DNA from: Argopecten irradians
Taxonomy: Eukaryota; Mollusca; Bivalvia; Pectinida; Pectinidae
Length of the DNA: 64,000 nt
Assembly: GCF_041381155.1 (NCBI RefSeq)
Contig: NC_091144.1
Span: 16,005,544-16,069,543, forward strand
Direction: 5' to 3'
A model generated the notes under the pieces. The model did not search any database. It was not told the origin of the DNA and saw only the letters and a program-made list of their open reading frames with translations. How positions within the stretch are numbered: position 1 is the first letter of the stretch; every line of letters begins with the position of its first letter. Position numbers and translations under genes: made by a program. Positions 58,501-64,000 of this stretch are shown here, piece by piece.

Positions 58501-60009
58501 ATCTTTATATAGAGGGCGCAATTCGCGTCGTTTTCTCCGAAAAATATGACGTTACGCTCGCGAACACATGACGTCCCAATCAATACTTACCCACATGGAC
58601 AGATGACTCTGTAATATGCAAATACAGATTATGATTTACTTTATTTTAGCATGTTGGTATTCACACTTGGACTGGTATAACTGTGATGGCGTGTGTGTGT
58701 CTACAGTTGATAGGCGGTCTCCTACGACCGTCGCCTGAAAGCCGTGTCAGACCAGTGTTTAATTACCTACACTGGGGTTTAGGCAAATCTGCTCAAATAC
58801 TAGCAGGTATATATCATTTGGTTTTTGTGTCTTCTTTTTTATTCTGCTTAACAGTTTTCCTGTTGTATTCAACGTAATTTAAACACATTGTAAGCGAGAA
58901 CATTTTTGCTAAAAGATTTTTTTACAATTTTTGTGATTTGTTTGCAAAAAAGACTAAAGTACAAGTAAGTTCCCATAAGAAATCTTACAGATGAAATGAT
59001 TTAATTCACATTGCAACATGTAATACAACGATGTCTTAAACGTTATTTGAATTCCCAACAGTGTGGAACTAATGTTGGCGTCTTTAATTAGAAGTTTGGC
59101 TAACCTTTAACTAGAAATTTGGATAACATTTCGGTTTTATTAAAACGAAAAAGATAATATTCGAATTTTGTTTTATTTGTGAGTACATAATACAATGCAT
59201 ACAGTGCATATACCGGAATATATTTCAGCTGTAACATCCGTTATCATTTTCAACACGGGGTACCTGCCAAAAGTTCAAGAGGAATTTGGAACCTCCATAC
59301 TCTGTTTTTGGATAGGAGTTCAGGTATTATGGGAGGTCCTGTTTGAAGTAACCAAGTGTCATACATCAAGTGAGTTCATACAATATATCATTATCTGGCA
59401 ACGAGAAAACTACTAGCCAAGCTTTACTTACAAGATATAGACAGAAATCCATTTTAATTCAAAACTGCGTACATTATGTTATACATTGATTGAGAAAAGA
59501 CTTTGGTTTTTTCACTTATAAAAAATCTTTCAAAATATATTTCTTAAAACAATGGAGGTGCTAATTTTCTTTAGTTCTCTATTGGAAACCTATATAAGGT
59601 TTGATTAATAAAACTGTGAAAATCATTCAAAGATATAGACAATAACCTATGATGTGGTATAAATATTATTTTAATACATATTTTTGCACTGCATCAGTAC
59701 TCATTTTTATGTTTTATTTATGCTAGCAGTCAAAGTATGTAGTTGAAGCGCGTAAGGATATATCAAGTTTCCGGTTTATACTGACCTTGCCAGTTTCCCT
59801 CGGTTGCGTCTCCCGAGAACTGCCGAACTTCACCAATCTCTCCACCCCATACTTTAACTGTATAATAACATGTTTATATTGTAGAGAAAGCTGACAAACC
59901 AGACCCTACCAGTAGCAGGACAGGTGTACAGACAGTGATGTTATGGTGTTTTATATCGACCATGGTGTTGATGCTTATACCAGCCTACATGACCATATTT
60001 TTCTTTTGA
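37495..60009 (+). CDS. FRRS1: Ferric-chelate reductase 1-like (Reeler-DOMON-cytochrome b561), 14 exons
   Basis: Joining 14 exons (1,734 nt) gives a complete 577-residue protein with no internal stop. All junctions are GT-AG and phases agree. The length is close to vertebrate FRRS1 (about 590). Residues 1-17 are a signal peptide. Residues about 18-155 form a Reeler domain (FFCLSMFPVHD, FIGVIMNAQ, VGSF, VTWIAP, ATFMESFNVFWI). Residues about 180-330 form a DOMON domain with paired cysteines (C188, C194) and the GFSHDRLM motif ending at M243. Residues about 345-577 form six transmembrane helices of a cytochrome b561 domain. The expected heme-ligand histidines are H369 (IHG), H410 (WFQIH), H442 (GIHTWTG) and H478 (NYLHW). 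The family is known to move electrons across a membrane and reduce ferric chelates; direction, donor and site here are inferred. TATA box upstream, AATAAA downstream. Introns are loaded with MITEs and SINEs. The last codons lie in a tandem repeat. Confidence 0.92.
38100..38190. repeat. AT-rich simple sequence in intron 1
   Basis: (TA)n tracts at about 38098-38108 and 38175-38182. Apart from this, the poly-G run and the MITE, intron 1 (37544-41496) shows no coding signal that I can support. Confidence 0.5.
39044..39063 (+). repeat. Poly-G run (20 bases)
   Basis: Uninterrupted run of 20 G in intron 1. It could form G-quadruplex structures in DNA or pre-mRNA. Run length may be inaccurate in an assembly. 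Confidence 0.9.
40237..40546. mobile_element. hAT-like MITE family D, copy 1 (294 bp)
   Basis: Long terminal inverted repeats of more than 60 bp: CATCCTCGATATTCCAGGGG at the left, CCCCTGGAGTATCGAGGATG at the right, continuing through TTCCGATCACTTACGATCTC. Flanked by the 8-bp direct repeat GTAAAAAT (40237-40244 and 40539-40546), the target-site size of hAT elements. No transposase. Lies in FRRS1-like intron 1. Confidence 0.88.
41497..41640 (+). CDS. FRRS1: FRRS1-like exon 2 (start of Reeler domain)
   Basis: Acceptor CCCTTTCACAG|TGG, donor AACG|GTCAGT. Encodes residues 17-64: CRSDGVSPFFCLSMFPVHD, then a segment with SPFFIHVG and FRPSQHI, the first strands of the Reeler fold. Confidence 0.9.
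43205..44341 (+). repeat. Intron 2 segmental duplication, copy 1
   Basis: About 1.1 kb that recurs in the same order at 44843-46375. Shared anchors: AGGTAACCTGAAAACTAA at the start, TATGTCCGC, TCTGCATACCAG, CGTAGCTAAATTCT, CAATGAG..TAATTTGAAATC, ATTGAAGGAG, CCGATTGCTTTT, and ACACAACAAGATGTTGTGCC near the end. Non-coding. Its first 300 bp is dispersed repeat H, also found at 4080. Confidence 0.8.
44352..44740 (-). mobile_element. Two tandem tRNA-derived SINE units, family C
   Basis: The downstream unit (about 44572-44740), read on the minus strand, has a tRNA-like head: TAGCTCGCTCGATCGGTTGA (box A and D-arm), then GAGGTCCCGAGTTCGATCCC (box B). The upstream unit (about 44352-44460) repeats AGCGCATG.TTT.ATATAAACATAA and GATCGAACTCGGGA but has lost box A. 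Not a functional tRNA: the acceptor stem does not close. Sits between the two copies of the intron 2 duplication. Confidence 0.65.
44843..46375 (+). repeat. Intron 2 segmental duplication, copy 2
   Basis: Same order of anchors as 43205-44341, diverged and longer. The extra length includes a palindromic MITE (45083-45236) and adjoining AT-rich sequence with TTGTGACGTCACGTTAACG (about 45338-45365). This shows that the palindrome inserted after the duplication, or was lost from copy 1. Confidence 0.78.
45083..45236. mobile_element. Palindromic MITE, 154 bp
   Basis: Near-perfect fold-back: AAGCATTGATGTCAC...ATGAAAAAAAATTGTTTGC on the left, GCAAACAATTTTTTTTTCAT...GTGACATCAATACTT on the right. The centre carries GAATTCGCGTAGCGGATTC. 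Lies in the second copy of the intron 2 duplication. Confidence 0.85.
46628..46770 (+). CDS. FRRS1: FRRS1-like exon 3 (Reeler middle)
   Basis: Acceptor TATTTTTCAG|TAACAC, donor TCTAAG|GTACTC. Residues 65-112, including FIGVIMNAQLAG, VGSFLVYP and the cysteine in GSCSGNSK. Ends in phase 0. Confidence 0.9.
47107..47290 (+). mobile_element. tRNA-derived SINE, family A
   Basis: GGGGCCGAGGTGGCCGAG head, ACAAACCCTTCAACTCTG, GGTTTTTCTCC-type body (GGGTTTTTCTCCACCACC), then the shared tail CACGTCCTTACATGGCCC...TTAATAGGACGTTAAAC and an AACC-rich end. Compared with 7596-7809, a segment around box B is missing. In FRRS1-like intron 3. Confidence 0.8.
47501..47547. repeat. Short palindrome in intron 3
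   Basis: ACATGTTGTAAAACCCGAG pairs with a GAGTTTTACAACATTT-type arm around CTTGCCGA. The CGAGG.TTGCCGAG centre resembles that of 55001-55162. Confidence 0.65.
48054..48140. repeat. CA / ACACCC simple repeat
   Basis: (CA)n-rich stretch with interspersed CCC. It keeps a 106-residue His/Thr-rich frame open on the plus strand, which is not a gene. A (TA)n run follows at 48607-48625. Both lie in FRRS1-like intron 3. Confidence 0.85.
49323..49414 (+). CDS. FRRS1: FRRS1-like exon 4 (Reeler, VTWIAP segment)
   Basis: Acceptor CTATGTTTCAG|AATTAC, donor TTTCG|GTATGT. Residues 113-142: NYITHSDNKP, then VTWIAPGED and PITF, the conserved W..P of Reeler domains. Confidence 0.9.
49594..49848. mobile_element. 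hAT-like MITE family D, copy 2 (ends lost)
   Basis: TTCCGATCACTTATGATTTC to CTCTGAGATAGTC. It shares interior words with the other copies: CCGTATAACGGTACACTG, TTTTCAAAGGAAATCTTTGC. The terminal CATCCTCGAT sequences are missing. In FRRS1-like intron 4. Confidence 0.75.
50547..50730. mobile_element. MITE family E copy in intron 4
   Basis: TTCCGTCTGCATATTACAGA on the left, AGGGCAGATAACTAAGTAAT on the right, inner pair GCGGGCAGGTATTGAT / ATCAATATCTACCCGC. Carries TTACGTCATTA, ATGACGTTACG and CATGACGTCACTATC. Confidence 0.8.
50912..51483. mobile_element. TTAA-flanked MITE, about 564 bp
   Basis: Ends AGGGACAATTCAGTC and the complement of AGAGACAATTCACTC form imperfect inverted repeats, each directly abutting TTAA (50912-50915, 51480-51483). 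Non-coding interior. The flanking duplication suggests mobilisation by a piggyBac-type transposase. In FRRS1-like intron 4. Confidence 0.7.
51765..51835 (-). mobile_element. tRNA-like SINE fragment, family C
   Basis: The minus strand reads GAGCTTACTTGATAGAACAT then a box B in TCCCGGATTCGAGCCCCGG, the layout of a tRNA pseudogene head, followed by TCTGGCC. In FRRS1-like intron 4, about 100 bp before exon 5. Confidence 0.55.
51941..52037 (+). CDS. FRRS1: FRRS1-like exon 5 (Reeler end and linker)
   Basis: Acceptor TTCCATTTTAG|TGCGAC, donor CCCGAG|GTATAC. Residues 143-175: RATFMESFNVFWINVETD closes the Reeler domain, then a Pro/Gln-rich linker. Confidence 0.88.
52211..52403. mobile_element. MITE family E, diverged copy in intron 5
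   Basis: ATTCTGTTTTTGTATATAAC on the left, TGTAATATGCAAATAAAGAT on the right, GAGTAGGTATCTATTGTGAA inside. The CRE-like sites are mutated here (GAAGTCATTA, AAGACGCAAC). Confidence 0.65.
52698..52901 (+). CDS. FRRS1: FRRS1-like exon 6 (DOMON first half)
   Basis: Acceptor AATTTTCAG|ATTGCT, donor CTTATG|GTAATT. Residues 176-243: Cys-rich DGCGSESGCMLYPGFC, then HFNMWARTS, AYVSIGFSHDRLM. The closing Met fits the GFS.D..M motif of DOMON domains. Confidence 0.92.
53790..53885 (+). CDS. FRRS1: FRRS1-like exon 7 (DOMON)
   Basis: Acceptor GTCTTACAG|GGTGAC, donor TCTAAG|GTAGGT. Residues 244-275: GDDLTITCTHANG and INIMQLNYRQSK, in phase 0 on both sides. Confidence 0.88.
54905..55005. repeat. Inverted repeat with GTGAAAATATC arms
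   Basis: AGTGAAAATATCAAAAGTGA against ATATCACTTTTATTTTCAC, preceded by TCCGATTGGTCAAAAAGC. The same arrangement, weaker, is at 3830-3950. Probably a small MITE, in intron 7. Confidence 0.5.
55001..55162. mobile_element. Palindromic MITE, 162 bp, in intron 7
   Basis: Almost perfect fold-back: GTAAGTGATCGAGATCGGGT, TCTCAGTC, GGGCTAAGATTTTGTAACAT on the left and their complements on the right. The tip reads CAACCGAGGCGTTAGCCGAG. Little divergence between arms suggests a recent insertion. Confidence 0.9.
55649..55814 (+). CDS. FRRS1: FRRS1-like exon 8 (DOMON end)
   Basis: Acceptor TTCCTTACCAG|AGAGGA, donor GAAG|GTAGCG. Residues 276-330: RGRVTDMATEYRDGSLYCSF, then the strand ending MLAYGRLYE that finishes the DOMON fold. 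Confidence 0.9.
56116..56180 (-). mobile_element. SINE family B fragment in intron 8
   Basis: The plus strand shows GGCTACATTATACTGACGAT and CCAGTCGTCCCACTTCC, the complement of the family B body start. About 130 bp before exon 9. Confidence 0.6.
56316..56432 (+). CDS. FRRS1: FRRS1-like exon 9 (linker into b561 domain)
   Basis: Acceptor TTGAAG|GTACTG, donor CACG|GTGAGA. Residues 331-369: KHDELPIQSINKIAFDV linker, then ALPLITQIH. H369 is the first likely heme ligand, completed as HG by the next exon. The acceptor has a poor pyrimidine tract but fits in phase and sequence. Confidence 0.82.
57335..57450 (+). CDS. FRRS1: FRRS1-like exon 10 (b561 helix with HG motif)
   Basis: Acceptor GTTTATACAG|GAGCTC, donor TTTCAG|GTGGGT. 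Residues 370-408: GALMLTAWILFVGITTVVAR, then the KP..P loop and VWFQ preceding the second histidine. Confidence 0.92.
57684..57991. mobile_element. hAT-like MITE family D, copy 3
   Basis: CATCCTCGATATTTCATGGG on the left and GGATTATTGAGAATTA on the right, with CAGTGTACCGTTATACGATT inside. Flanked by TATGATTG (57684-57691) and TATGATAA (57984-57991), an 8-bp duplication with two differences. In FRRS1-like intron 10. Confidence 0.8.
58093..58179 (+). CDS. FRRS1: FRRS1-like exon 11 (b561 helix)
   Basis: Acceptor TTTGCTATAG|ATCCAC, donor TCAGAT|GTAAGT. Residues 409-437: IHRSTAVAVFIFTAASFVII and a short charged end. ATCCACAG is repeated right at the acceptor, so an 8-base alternative site exists but would break the frame. 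H410 is a likely heme ligand. Confidence 0.9.
58438..58628. mobile_element. MITE family E copy in intron 11
   Basis: TTCCGTCTTTGTGTATATTA, TTAGCTCCCTTGCAGGTAGG on the left; CTTACCCACATGGACAGATG and TGTAATATGCAAATACAG on the right. Carries ATGACGTTACG and CATGACGTCCCAATC. It ends about 20 bp before exon 12, so it supplies part of that acceptor region. Confidence 0.75.
58650..58806 (+). CDS. FRRS1: FRRS1-like exon 12 (b561 helices with H442 and H478)
   Basis: Acceptor TTATTTTAG|CATGTT, donor GCAG|GTATAT. Residues 438-489: HVGIHTWTGITVMACVCLQ, LLRPSPESR, then FNYLHWGLGKSAQILA. Strongest cytochrome b561 match in the gene. Confidence 0.93.
59229..59369 (+). CDS. FRRS1: FRRS1-like exon 13 (b561 helices 4-5)
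   Basis: Acceptor ATATTTCAG|CTGTAA, donor TCAA|GTGAGT. Residues 490-536: AVTSVIIFNTGYLP, then SILCFWIGVQVLWEVLFEV. A GT at 59324 inside CAGGTATTA could act as a donor but would remove a helix. Confidence 0.9.
59885..60009 (+). CDS. FRRS1: FRRS1-like exon 14 (last helix and stop)
   Basis: Acceptor TTATATTGTAG|AGAAAG. Residues 537-577: polar KKADKPDPTSSRTG, then a helix VMLWCFISTMVLMLIPAYM and the end TIFFF before TGA (60007-60009). The last seven codons lie in the first unit of the downstream tandem repeat. Confidence 0.9.
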
Positions 60010-60560
60010 ACGTTCTCCACTGTGTACAAGACCTTATTCTTCTGAATATTAACCGTTGTTTCTGTACAAGACCATATTTTCTTCAGAAAAATTCACGTTG
60101 TTTGTGTACAAAACCATATTCTTATTCTAAGGATTAACTGTTGTTTGTAGACAAGACTATATTCGTCTTTTGAAGAATTCCAGTTAATTGTGAACGTGGC
60201 CATACTCTTCTAAATAATTCCCGTTGCTTGTGTACAAGACCATATCCTTCTGGAAGTTTGCCGTTGTCTATGTACAACACCATACCCGTCTTCTGAGAAA
60301 TTCCAGTTGTTTGAGTAAAAGACCATATTTGTCTTCTGAAGAGTTCCTATACAAGACTAAATTCTTCTTTTGAAGAATATCAGTTAATTGTGTATAAAGG
60401 GTCGAATCCGTCTTCTGAAGAATTCCATTTGATTGTGAAGAATATCATATCCTTCTTACGAAAGTTTAACGCTGTTTGGGTAGTTAGACCGTATTTGTCT
60501 TCCGACGTATTTCTGGTATTTGCGTACATATTGCACACGTACCATATTTTCCCGGTGTTT
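59986..60560 (+). repeat. Degenerate 42-bp tandem repeat, about 14 units, overlapping the stop codon
   Basis: Units are recognised by TGTACAAGACCATATTC followed by CTTCTGAAGAATTCC and GTTGTTTG. GACCATATT-like words start at about 59991, 60030, 60070, 60112, 60155, 60197, 60238, 60280, 60322, 60354, 60400, 60444, 60487 and 60540. The first word is within exon 14, so residues ...MTIFFF and the TGA are read from repeat sequence. The rest would form most of the 3' UTR. Divergence between units is high, so the array is old. Confidence 0.85.
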
Positions 60561-60760
60561 TGTGCTTATTCCAGTATTAGAACCAATAACCGATGATGTG
60601 TGTGTCTACTAATTCGTCATTCTTCTGACTTAACTACATCATGAACAACTTGAGTTTGACATGAAATCTGGAGAACGCTAAACTGGGTAATTTTAGTGCA
60701 TTCGAATGAGTACACAAGAAAAGTGATTTGTAAACTCCACTCAAGTAGCTTTTATAGTGG

Positions 60761-60766
60761 AATAAA
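60761..60766 (+). terminator. Likely polyadenylation signal of the FRRS1-like gene
   Basis: AATAAA about 750 bp after the stop, followed by a T-rich GTTTTGC stretch. It is the first canonical signal I found downstream of the 3' UTR repeat. A later AATAAA lies at about 61101. Confidence 0.55.
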
Positions 60767-61459
60767 AATTGTTTTGCAATACAGTTTGCAACATAAAGAA
60801 GCGCTAGATTTTACATTAATGAAAGACTCTTTGAGCAGATATTAATACTTTTTGTAACCTTTCAGGCTGTTCTTCCATCGTCACTGCAATTAACTAACTA
60901 CTAACAGAGGGAAGCTACACAAGGGGAGATTACCCATGTCCTACATGAGCATAATATAGGATGTATACGCTATATATGACTATCATACCAAACTTAATTG
61001 TAATTACAAAAAGTATCACTTTATCTATTGTATACCTATGTGTACCTATGTGCACAAACATTTTTTTTTTTAAATTTAACAATCGTATTGTATTTGACGA
61101 AATAAAATATGCTTATATGTTATTGATTGATAAACCTCTTGTGTTTTATATTTTTGGTTCCGAAATGTATGAGAACAGATATAGCATACTCAATAACCTA
61201 CCAACCCGGTACCAGAAGTCGAGTTCGAATACAAAACACACAAACACATGACACAAGTCAATGTATTTTTATCATCTTATTCGCCACCTATTTTGTGAAA
61301 GGCGACTAAATTCCCCTGCATCCACTACATATTAATCAGCCCTCGTGACTATAAAAATTATGTAATTTAAATCAGGGAAAATGTAGGAAGTCTTTGTTAG
61401 ATGTAGTTTCTGCTCCTATTAAGCGATCAGCGGAAAGGTAGTAGGGATACTGCTTTGTG

Positions 61460-61615
61460 CGTTGTCAGTATAATGTAACCGGGTTAATTTGGTATGGTAT
61501 CCATTTTCGTTATAAAGAGGGACAAGTGTTCCACTATTATAACATTAACATAAATATACCACAGCCTCCCTAAACATACAGACATTCACACACTGCAGTA
61601 CATTACACACATGGA
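61460..61615 (+). mobile_element. SINE family B, diverged copy
   Basis: GTTGTCAGTATAATGTAACC, AGTGTTCCACTATTATAAC, AATATACCACAGCCTCCC in order. The preceding 61285-61330 (TGAAAGGCGACTAAATTCCC) matches the linker of the copy at 26301. The tail is missing. Confidence 0.6.
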
Positions 61616-61619
61616 TATT

Positions 61620-62910
61620 TATCTTAATGTTGGGATTTAATGTTGCTTTCCAAATGTCATTTTTAAATCCTAATTAATTGTTCAGTAATAATGCTGTTAA
61701 AGATTCTGCCACCTGCAACTCACGGATTTCTGAATTTTATTTCAGAAAACAGATTGAAAAATAATGAAGAAGGTCACTGTAAGCTAGTTATGCATTTGTT
61801 CTATTTAAGCATTAAAAACTTATTTTTCCAAAAAACATTTATTTTACAGTGATTTGATAAGGTTGAGATTGATGTTTTTCATTTTAATCAGACATGTGAA
61901 TCTTAACATGATCTGATTAAGGTGATTATATTCTATGGTCACATAAGCAATGAAGGTAGGATGTATTGTGTTTGTATATATGTTTTGTTTCAAACCGATG
62001 CGCCGAAAGGCTCAAGGTAATAAACGAATAGAATTTATTATCCAAATTACGAAAAAATCCCACACAATGGATATGAAGAGAATTTTATCCTCTATTGATG
62101 CGGAATTAAACACATACACAGAATTTCTGTATATATCCCAGATCGAGGTTTTCCTCCTAATTATGAATTCACCATTTAACACATATCTACAGCATTAACT
62201 CCAATTTCCACTTTCTGAAACCTTTTTGTTTTTGTACACCACTTTTGATTTTAAATTTCTAAATCATTTACTGTAGTTTTACATTTATTTTGGTGTTGTT
62301 TCAACAATATTTCAGAATTTCACCAAAATCCCATCGGCTCGTTGAATGAAATTGCACATGTTATAAATGAATCCAAAATTGTCCCTAGAGAAGTCGAAAT
62401 TTTAAATCCTCTGATTTCAATGAAAATTATCGGGGCACCGACTGTTTTGAACTAGCCTGAAAATCACTGCTATATGCGATAATTTTAGCAAGACGCTTTC
62501 AAACAAACGCATTAATTGCAAGTCTAGTTTCATATGCCATTTCTTTACCACATCAGACATTGGAAAAAATGTCCTTTTTGCAATAAAAGTCACTAAAACC
62601 ACCTTGATATATCGCTTGAATTGAGAAAGTAATATCCCTCCATCACTTTTGGCGGACATGGTAAAAATGAATTTACAGATAGTTGTCCAACCCATAATCA
62701 TGCTTCATGCATTCCGTTCATGAATGCTATTCATCACGTAGGGCTATAACACACAGACAAAGGTAATCCTATGGCATTGCCATTGTCTATATCGGATGTC
62801 ATGGTTGAATGCACATTGGTAGAGTTAACTGAGCTCATAGACAAAGGCAAAAACTGGCTTATATTAGAAATAAAATGTACTTAATTACTACACAAAGACT
62901 TGCTATGTTT
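61620..62910. other. No gene seen
   Basis: Frames of 82 residues (61950-62198, plus) and 94 residues (62417-62701, minus) show no recognised domain or splice context. The sequence may be an old repeat, but I found no second copy in this window. Confidence 0.35.
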
Positions 62911-62912
62911 AA

Positions 62913-63032
62913 AGTTAGAAATGAGCCTCAAACTGTACAATATATGGGAGAGAGAACAGATCTCGGCTCTGACGGGCCTCGATACAGTTCTCTCTCCCAC
63001 ATATTGTACAGTTTTCGACTTATCTCCATAAC
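62913..63032. repeat. Long palindrome, 120 bp
   Basis: AACTGTACAATATATGGGAG plus AGAGAAC on the left; GTTCTCTCTCCCACATATTG and TACAGTTTTCG on the right. Centre GATCTCGGCTCTGACGGGCCTCGAT. Fold-back MITE type. Confidence 0.85.
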
Positions 63033-63141
63033 ATACTGAAGTTCAATACCTGTGATATGTTTCTTTCTCCTTTCAAACACAGGTGCATAATGTACCAAGG
63101 TGTAATCGAAGCTCTCCTAAACCCTGATTGGCATTCCCTTA

Positions 63142-63490
63142 TGTTTGCCCATCCTCGATACCCCAAGGGTTCCGATCACGTACGATCTCTACACCCCTGG
63201 ACTATATCATAGTAAAACAGAAGGTGGCCCAGGGGAAAACAAATGAAACACTCACAGGCCTGCACAGATTTCCTTTAAAAACTACAGAGAGAGCTACGCC
63301 CGACTTTAAAGCCACACAGTCAACCATAGTGTACCGTTATGCGACTCTTTTGATGTATCTCAAAGGACTAAATTATATATATATAATTACCTGTTCTGTT
63401 CTGTTGCCTCCAGTTTTTCTATGAGGTAGTCCAGGGGTGTAGAGATCGTAAGTGATCAGAACCCCTGGAGTATCGAGGATGATGTTTACC
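63142..63490. mobile_element. hAT-like MITE family D, copy 4 (about 333 bp)
   Basis: CATCCTCGATACCCCAAGGG at the left, AACCCCTGGAGTATCGAGGA at the right. Flanked by TGTTTGCC (63142-63149) and TGTTTACC (63483-63490), an 8-bp duplication with one difference. An internal (TA)n lies at about 63375-63385. The 98-residue frame inside is not a gene. Confidence 0.87.
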
Positions 63491-64000
63491 CTGATATAAG
63501 TGTACAATGTTACAGAATTACACTTACTGTACATCTATACGTTTGTCTGTTTCCTTCCTTGTGGATGGATCGGAGGTCCCTAGTATGGTATGGCTAGAGG
63601 TGACATAGGATACATGTACCAGCGATTATTTCCTTGGGAGTCCAGTTTTATGTTGTTTGAAGTATAATAGGTGATGCTGAATCAGTAAATGATCTGATGA
63701 AGACATGAAACGGTGTTTTATGGGCCAGCAAGAGGAAGTCTGATGGTGAGTTAAAATGGGAGAAAGGTCAATGGGTAGAATAATGCAGGCACGAGTACGA
63801 TGTGTAATGAATAGACTATTTTGTGTGAAAATATTTTGAAAATATCACTACTGTAAATAGCATAACTGTTGTTGGACATTGAACAATACTCGTGTTATAT
63901 CAAAATTTATTTCTTTACAAATGGTGATGCTAAGGCGCGAATTAAATAAAACTGACCAGTAATTCAGGCACGGGAATCCTGATTTTCAGTTGATTTGGAT
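63491..64000. other. No gene seen at right edge
   Basis: No coding signal or identified repeat. The next gene, if any, lies beyond the window. Confidence 0.4.

Noticed and set aside
63128..63424. 98-residue frame on the plus strand
   Set aside because: Internal to hAT-like MITE copy 4.

Overview
This window looks like nuclear DNA of a bivalve mollusc (lophotrochozoan). It is AT-rich and intron-rich, and packed with short non-autonomous transposons and tRNA-derived SINEs. Several repeat ends, such as the tail GTCCTTACATG...TAATAGGACGTTAA and the GGTCACCTGAGACGAAG / GACCGTTAGG...GGCCTCTTGTT pair, are of a type I associate with bivalve genomes. I cannot fix the species; a scallop-like bivalve is a guess. 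There are no bacterial operons, CRISPR arrays or phage genes.

Layout. Positions 1-3556 are a highly homogeneous 40-bp satellite that runs off the left edge. At 4578-5513 (+) lies an intronless coding exon for a 311-residue type II membrane protein resembling GT31-type glycosyltransferases. A splice acceptor sits just upstream, and a decayed LINE 3' end lies directly downstream. Positions 6400-37200 are gene-poor. They hold SINE copies, MITEs (one flanked by TTAA), long inverted repeats, a 12-bp minisatellite, a dispersed bivalve-type element (34425-35020) and one isolated CUB-like exon on the minus strand (about 19241-19573).

The main gene occupies 37495-60009 (+). Joining 14 exons with consistent GT-AG sites and unbroken phase gives a complete 577-residue protein: signal peptide, Reeler domain, DOMON domain and a six-helix cytochrome b561 domain. 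This is the architecture of ferric-chelate reductase 1 (FRRS1, stromal cell-derived receptor 2 family). A TATA box lies about 135 bp before the ATG and an AATAAA lies about 750 bp after the stop. The protein should sit in a membrane, pass electrons across it through b-type hemes and reduce ferric iron or a similar acceptor; this function is inferred from the family. Its introns have collected many insertions: hAT-like MITEs with 8-bp target duplications, a MITE family rich in TGACGTCA-like sites, a TTAA-flanked MITE, palindromes, SINEs and a tandem segmental duplication of more than 1 kb in intron 2. A degenerate 42-bp tandem repeat fills the 3' UTR, and its first unit encodes the last residues and the stop codon.

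Positions 60790-64000 hold more SINE and MITE copies and a long palindrome but no gene I can support.
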